This document shows positions 24,125 to 28,075 of a stretch of 28,075 nucleotides of DNA, one piece after another. A program made the position numbers and the translations under genes. How positions within the stretch are numbered: position 1 is the stretch's first letter; the number at the start of each line of letters is the position of its first letter. This DNA is from an uncultured Helicobacteraceae bacterium. GTDB taxonomy: Bacteria; Campylobacterota; Campylobacteria; Campylobacterales; UBA6016. The stretch lies in NCBI GenBank assembly GCA_937973585.1, contig CALJKN010000106.1, positions 1 through 28,075 on the forward strand, given 5' to 3'. The notes under the pieces are model-generated. The model made no database searches. It saw only the letters and a program-made list of their open reading frames with translations, and was not told where the DNA came from.

Positions 24125-25912
24125 CTAATCCTTGAAAGTATCTCTGATTTTTAAAAACTCATCCAGATTGGCTAAAAATATATCCATCAAAATAGGGTCA
24201 AAATGCCTCCCTTTTTGCTCGTTGAAAAACTCAAGTATCCGCTCCAACTCCCACCCTTTTTTGTATACCCTGTCACTACCTAAAGCGTCAAACACATCGG
24301 CAATAGCAGTTATCCGTCCGAATATATGTATCTCGTCCTCTTTTTTGCCGGCCGGATATCCAGTTCCATCCCATTTTTCGTGATGCTCCAACGCAACTAC
24401 CGAAGCTGCTCTGAGTATTTTTCGTTCACTATTTTTGAGCATCTCATAACCCAGACTAACATGGGTTCTCATGATATTCATCTCTTCGTCGTCAAGCCTC
24501 CCGGGCTTGTTTAAAATTGCATCCGGAATCCCTATTTTGCCAATATCGTGCATAGGCGACGCATCCCGCAAAAGCGTCGCTTCATCCTCTTTCATGCCGG
24601 ACAAAGTAGCAAGCAGATATGAGTATTCGGAGACTCTCCTGATATGATTTCCGGTCTCTTTTGATCTGGTTTCGGCTATAGCGCCAAGTCTCTCCAAAAG
24701 CTCTTTTTGGGTCGCTTCTATTTCGGCCGATAGTCTCTCAATCTCGGTAATATCGTGCATTATAAGTGAATACTCGACTACGCTACCGGATTTGTTCTCA
24801 ATCGGAAGTATGTTTGCAGCCAAATAGATAGTATCGCCGCCGGAAACAGTACATCTAAGAATTGAGTAATGCTTTTTTTTATTTAACAAATCCGCTTTTG
24901 CAGAGGCAAACCCTTTGCCGCCCTCCACAGTTAAATCAAAAAAGCAGACCCCCTCCAAATCGTCGGCAAAAACACCGAGAGCCTTGCAAAACAATGAGTT
25001 TACATATGTTATTTTAAGCTCCCCGTCGAGAGTTAGATAATAATTTGTGGCATCAATAACCTTCTTATATTCGCCGATTCTATGAATCCGCTCCTCCAAA
25101 TCAATAGCGGTATCGGTTAGCCTACTTCTAAGAGCTGCCCTTGCGGTCTCTAATTCCGTCACATCATGACGAATTGCGATATACTCCACGATAGCCCCAT
25201 CCGTTCCAAATATCGGGATAACGGTAGAGTCAACATAATACGAATCTCCGTTTTTCTTTTTATTTCTAATAATTCCGCGCCAGACCCTGCCGTATCTAAT
25301 GGTAGCCCATAGATCCTCGAATACTTTTTTGTCGACAGACGGGTGTCTTACTATATTATGAGGCGTACCGATCAACTCCTCTCTCGCATATCCGCATATT
25401 TCACAAAATCTATCGTTTACAAAAGTGATCATCCCTCTTGCATTAGTTTTTGAGACAATAGAACTCTCATCTACTGCAGATTGATATTGCTTGAGCAAAG
25501 AGAGCGCATTTGTCGCTTTGTTTGACTCAATTTTAGGCATACCATAACTAATTAGCCTATCAAGCAATATATCAAGCTTAACAGGCTTCAGGATATATCC
25601 TGACAAACCTATCTCAATAGCCTTTAGTAGCATATCTGTATTGTTTTGAGCACTAAGGGCAATAATAATCGCATCTTTATCAATCTCTTTAATTGCGGCA
25701 GACATCTCAAGACCGGTCATTTTCGGCATAGTCAAATCCGTTAAAACCATGTCCGGCAAATATTTTCTATATAGATCCAACCCCTCTGCGCCGTCGGAAG
25801 CGGTTATTACCTCTTTGAACTGCTTTGACAAAACCCTTGTTAGCGCCTGAAGTGTAGAGTCGTCATCCTCTACATACAAAAGTCTCAAATCACCGAGCGA
25901 ACTGTTTTTCAT
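24125..25912 (-). CDS. Receiver-PAS-PAS-HD-GYP protein, probable cyclic-di-GMP phosphodiesterase
   Basis: A 595-aa cytoplasmic signalling protein. The receiver domain (9-122) has E15/D16/D17, phospho-acceptor D59, S87 and K109. An Aer-type PAS (145-255) carries SKTNARGMITFVNDRF, GTPHNIVRHPS and KNGDSYYVDS. A second PAS (280-390) has NYYLTLDGELKITYVNSLF. The HD-GYP domain (405-580) has H455-D456-x2-K459 and the complete HHExxDGxGYP signature (H510, H511, E512, D515, GYP 518-520), so it should be active on cyclic-di-GMP. I choose the ATG at 25912; a TTG immediately upstream (25915) is possible. No clear ribosome site is seen. It resembles the receiver-PAS protein at 13658. It probably links redox or phosphorylation signals to motility or attachment. 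Confidence 0.93.
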   Translation of the reverse strand: MKNSSLGDLRLLYVEDDDSTLQALTRVLSKQFKEVITASDGAEGLDLYRKYLPDMVLTDLTMPKMTGLEMSAAIKEIDKDAIIIALSAQNNTDMLLKAIEIGLSGYILKPVKLDILLDRLISYGMPKIESNKATNALSLLKQYQSAVDESSIVSKTNARGMITFVNDRFCEICGYAREELIGTPHNIVRHPSVDKKVFEDLWATIRYGRVWRGIIRNKKKNGDSYYVDSTVIPIFGTDGAIVEYIAIRHDVTELETARAALRSRLTDTAIDLEERIHRIGEYKKVIDATNYYLTLDGELKITYVNSLFCKALGVFADDLEGVCFFDLTVEGGKGFASAKADLLNKKKHYSILRCTVSGGDTIYLAANILPIENKSGSVVEYSLIMHDITEIERLSAEIEATQKELLERLGAIAETRSKETGNHIRRVSEYSYLLATLSGMKEDEATLLRDASPMHDIGKIGIPDAILNKPGRLDDEEMNIMRTHVSLGYEMLKNSERKILRAASVVALEHHEKWDGTGYPAGKKEDEIHIFGRITAIADVFDALGSDRVYKKGWELERILEFFNEQKGRHFDPILMDIFLANLDEFLKIRDTFKD

Positions 25913-25965
25913 CAAATCAAGTCTTTCACAAAAATTCGTTTTTTAGCATTATAACACCGACAAAA

Positions 25966-26697
25966 TTACCCAAGTTTTTCCTGTCCGATTCTATATAATG
26001 CAAAGTCGTACTTGATCGGATCCAATGGGTCAAATTCACGCAATTTTTCGGTAATCAAAATGGCAGATTTTAGATCATAGCTTTTTCTATCGAGAAGTCC
26101 TATCCTTTTTGAGACGTTAAAAGTATGGGTATCAAGCGGCAGTATCAAATCTTTCGTCTCCACCGCATCGCCCCACAACCCCATATCCAAGCAATCTTTT
26201 CTAACCATCCATCTGAGAAACATATTCCATCTTTTAAGCGGGGAGCCGTTCTCTTTTATTTCGCTTCTACCGACTAAAAAATCGAGCCCCTGAGTATCCG
26301 GTTTTAAAATTGCATTTAGCCCCCCTATTGCTACGGAAAGCCCTTCGAGAACCGAATGCTCTTTTTTATACCCTTCCAAAAAAAATGTTTTTACCCCTCC
26401 CCTTTTTTTTAGCTCTAAAAGAGCCGCAAAAAATCTAACCGTATCGGTAGGGGTCTGAAATCTATAGTATTTATCACCAAAGGAGCCATTTATATCTTCG
26501 GAATTAAAATCCAAAGATGATAGAAATTTTACTATCTGTCCGGCGTTGCCGTACGCAAACAATGCACACGCCAAAGCAATATGCTCGTCATTATATTTTT
26601 TTGCAACCATCAATGGATCCGGTCTCTCCGCCGACAATTCGCACTCTTTATTTCTTGCTTCATACTCCGCATCTAGTCTATTTTTTAGCTCTTGCAT
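25966..26697 (-). CDS. TIGR02757 (DUF2400) family protein
   Basis: A 243-aa soluble protein of the TIGR02757 family, whose biochemical function I do not know. The family pattern is clear: DPLMVAKKYNDEHIALACALFAYG near the N-terminus, RRGG-like KKRGGVKTFF, RWNMFLRWMVRKD and the C-terminal LDTHTFNVSKRIGLLDRK and FDPLDPIKYDFALYRIGQEK. The length is normal. The ATG at 26697 overlaps the stop of the upstream permease by one base (TGATG), so translation is coupled. A TTG at 26700 would add one residue. An A8 run lies in the coding frame near 26403-26410. Confidence 0.85.
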   Translation of the reverse strand: MQELKNRLDAEYEARNKECELSAERPDPLMVAKKYNDEHIALACALFAYGNAGQIVKFLSSLDFNSEDINGSFGDKYYRFQTPTDTVRFFAALLELKKRGGVKTFFLEGYKKEHSVLEGLSVAIGGLNAILKPDTQGLDFLVGRSEIKENGSPLKRWNMFLRWMVRKDCLDMGLWGDAVETKDLILPLDTHTFNVSKRIGLLDRKSYDLKSAILITEKLREFDPLDPIKYDFALYRIGQEKLG

Positions 26698-27500
26698 CAA
26701 AACGCCCCGCTTTTTGCGTTGATTTTGTTTTGCAATTTAAATGCAAATCTAACTAGCAAAAAAGTCACTAAAAATATCATCAACCCAGGGAAGAAACTGA
26801 CCCACCACGCTATATCCATCACATCTTTTCCATCCGACAAAAGACCGCCCCAGCTCATATCCGGAGGCAAAATACCAAGCCCTAAAAAGCTTAGCGAACT
26901 CTCCGCCAATATCGCTCCACCTACGCCGAAAACAAAGTTTATCAGTAAAATCGGAGAGAGCAAAGGGGCGTAGTACTTTAGGATTATTTTTATATCGGAG
27001 ATTTTAGCAATTTTTAGGATTTTGATATACGGTTTTGAGTTTATCGCATAAACCTCACTCCTAAGCAGCCTAGCAGTTCCCATCCACGAACTTACAGCTA
27101 CGATAAATATCAAAAACATCGGTGTTATATCCACGTATGCAACCAATGTAAGCAGCAAAAAAAATGTCGGAACGGTCAAAAATAAATCTATAAAGGCCGT
27201 TATCGCCTTATCAACAACCCCCCTGTAATAACCGGCCCAAATACCTATCTTTAGAGAGATAAGTATAGACAAAGAGGAGGCAAAAAAGCCGATAATGAGC
27301 GAATTTTTCCCGCCCTCCATAACTCTGGAGAGCATATCCCGCCCTAGCCTATCGGTTCCAAATAAATGGGCAATTGACGGAGGTTGCAAAATTGATGTTT
27401 TATCAAAGAAGTACGGCGAAACCCCGTATAGAAACGGAGCTATGAAGCAAAATAAAACTATGGATAGGAGTAAAAAAAGTTCGGCTCTTAGGTTTTTCAT
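26697..27500 (-). CDS. DppC/OppC-type ABC transporter permease
   Basis: A 267-aa inner-membrane permease of the peptide/nickel ABC importer class. It has about six membrane segments, with the DppC-type N-terminal motif HLFGTDRLGRDMLSRV (residues 45-60) and the C-terminal SSLSFLGLGILPPDMSWGG. The EAA coupling loop is degenerate: KILKIAKISD stands where related permeases have an AAR-x-x-G pattern, so the conserved glycine is lysine. No partner permease, ATPase or binding protein lies in the window; flgK is upstream and the TIGR02757 gene downstream. An inverted repeat covers the start codon, and the ribosome site is poor. The transported solute cannot be told. Confidence 0.88.
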   Translation of the reverse strand: MKNLRAELFLLLSIVLFCFIAPFLYGVSPYFFDKTSILQPPSIAHLFGTDRLGRDMLSRVMEGGKNSLIIGFFASSLSILISLKIGIWAGYYRGVVDKAITAFIDLFLTVPTFFLLLTLVAYVDITPMFLIFIVAVSSWMGTARLLRSEVYAINSKPYIKILKIAKISDIKIILKYYAPLLSPILLINFVFGVGGAILAESSLSFLGLGILPPDMSWGGLLSDGKDVMDIAWWVSFFPGLMIFLVTFLLVRFAFKLQNKINAKSGAF

Positions 27501-27507
27501 AAGAGCC
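27483..27507 (-). repeat. Inverted repeat over the permease start codon
   Basis: GGCTCTTA (27483-27490) and TAAGAGCC (27500-27507) are a perfect 8-bp inverted repeat with a nine-base loop. In the minus-strand mRNA the ATG (27500-27498) has its A in the stem and TG in the loop, so the hairpin would hide the ribosome-binding region and start codon. Confidence 0.7.
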
Positions 27508-27512
27508 AGTAT

Positions 27513-27541
27513 AAAAAAAAGGTGTTTAAACTACTGTTTAA
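27513..27541 (-). terminator. Weak possible terminator after flgK
   Basis: TTAAAC (27526-27531) and GTTTAA (27536-27541) make a 6-bp AT-rich stem overlapping the flgK stop codon. On the minus strand eight T follow five bases later (A8 at 27513-27520). The stem is weak, so read-through into the permease gene is likely. Confidence 0.35.
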
Positions 27542-28075
27542 TCCCAAGGAGTGTGTTGATCATCTGATCCAACGTCGTAACTACTTTGGCGCTAGCCGAA
27601 TAGCCCGCTTGAAATTTGATTAGATTCATCAGCTCTTCATCGGTTGATACTTTAGAAACTGACTGATACTGCTCATTTACGGCATTATAGGCTGCCTCGG
27701 CAGAATCGTTGTTTTTAATCGCCGTATCGGTGTGAGTAGCCACAAGGGTGGCAATTTCGGTATAGAAACTAGCTATAGTTTTTGAGGTCGTACTCTTGTC
27801 TCTATTTATAAAGCCCACCTCTTGATATTGCAGCTGAACTATGGCATTTGCAATAGCATTGTTACCAAGGGTAGGATTTGCATACGGATGAATTAAAGAC
27901 GGATCTGCCAAAAACGTATCTTTTAGTGATATATTTTTCGCATCGCTCCCGTCAAATAATCTTCCAAGACCCGTGGCTCCGGCAAAGTTGCTAGGCGTAG
28001 TACTGCTATCGGACAAGGCAAACCTATATCCTGCGGCTGCTGCCGTCGGTGTTTGGGATATTGAGAACTGCCCGT
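27531..28075 (-). CDS. flgK: Flagellar hook-associated protein FlgK, C-terminal part
   Basis: Partial: the reading frame is open from the stop at 27533-27531 to the window edge, giving about 180 C-terminal residues. The end of the protein (DEELMNLIKFQAGYSASAK...VVTTLDQMINTLLGIK) is the helical D0 segment typical of FlgK. It is the hook-filament junction protein exported by the flagellar type III system. The preceding low-complexity, Ala/Asn-rich part is also typical. A TTG at 28016 should not be taken as the start, because homologous sequence (GYRFALSDSS) continues upstream of it. The cell is therefore probably flagellated. Confidence 0.9.
   Translation of the reverse strand, partial: GQFSISQTPTAAAAGYRFALSDSSTTPSNFAGATGLGRLFDGSDAKNISLKDTFLADPSLIHPYANPTLGNNAIANAIVQLQYQEVGFINRDKSTTSKTIASFYTEIATLVATHTDTAIKNNDSAEAAYNAVNEQYQSVSKVSTDEELMNLIKFQAGYSASAKVVTTLDQMINTLLGIKQ

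Noticed and set aside
1..28075. CRISPR arrays, tRNA/rRNA genes, insertion sequences, prophage or att sites
   Set aside because: I saw no regularly spaced repeats, no cloverleaf-type sequence in the few gaps, and no transposase, integrase or phage-like protein.

Overview
The window looks like chromosomal DNA of a Campylobacterota (epsilonproteobacterial) bacterium. It is densely coding at moderate G+C (about 40 %, judged by eye), with AAGGA-type ribosome sites and no gap over 300 bases without a gene. The case rests on the OorDABC 2-oxoglutarate:ferredoxin oxidoreductase, a stand-alone atpB followed by a small two-helix membrane protein, an ArsRS-like two-component system and a TIGR02757-family protein. 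I do not name a genus. I saw no tRNA, rRNA, insertion sequence, prophage or CRISPR array, and no obvious composition break that would suggest transfer.

Region 1 (1-10800, + strand) is central carbon metabolism. After mltG (septal murein transglycosylase) come icd (monomeric NADP isocitrate dehydrogenase), mdh, fumC, sucC, sucD and oorDABC. Read reductively these carry oxaloacetate to malate to fumarate, then (after a fumarate reductase that is not in the window) succinate to succinyl-CoA to 2-oxoglutarate to isocitrate. That is most of one half of a reductive TCA cycle. The key enzyme for autotrophy, ATP-citrate lyase, is not here, so the direction of flux cannot be decided. A strong hairpin terminator separates icd from the mdh-to-oorC run.

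Region 2 (10800-14930) holds two minus-strand genes of unknown function: a beta-propeller plus helical-solenoid protein, and a small charged coiled-coil protein. Divergent from them is a response-regulator/Aer-type-PAS protein. Region 3 (14908-21022, minus strand) is a tightly packed run: atpB, a small membrane protein, a ThiE/TenI-like protein, gatB, a voltage-gated-type K+ channel with a fused RCK domain, a separate RCK protein, and gpsA. The last three junctions all use the same 8-base stop/start overlap.

Region 4 (21107-25915) has a five-EF-hand protein divergent from an OmpR-type regulator and its ArsS-like kinase. The kinase is convergent with a large receiver-PAS-PAS-HD-GYP protein that probably degrades cyclic-di-GMP. 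Region 5 (25966-28075, minus strand) has a TIGR02757 protein, a lone DppC/OppC-type ABC permease with a hairpin over its start codon, and the 3' part of flgK running off the window edge.

The metabolic core is conventional. The least explained items are the propeller-solenoid protein, the EF-hand/two-component locus, the channel with an extra RCK protein, the repeated overlaps and the start-codon hairpin.
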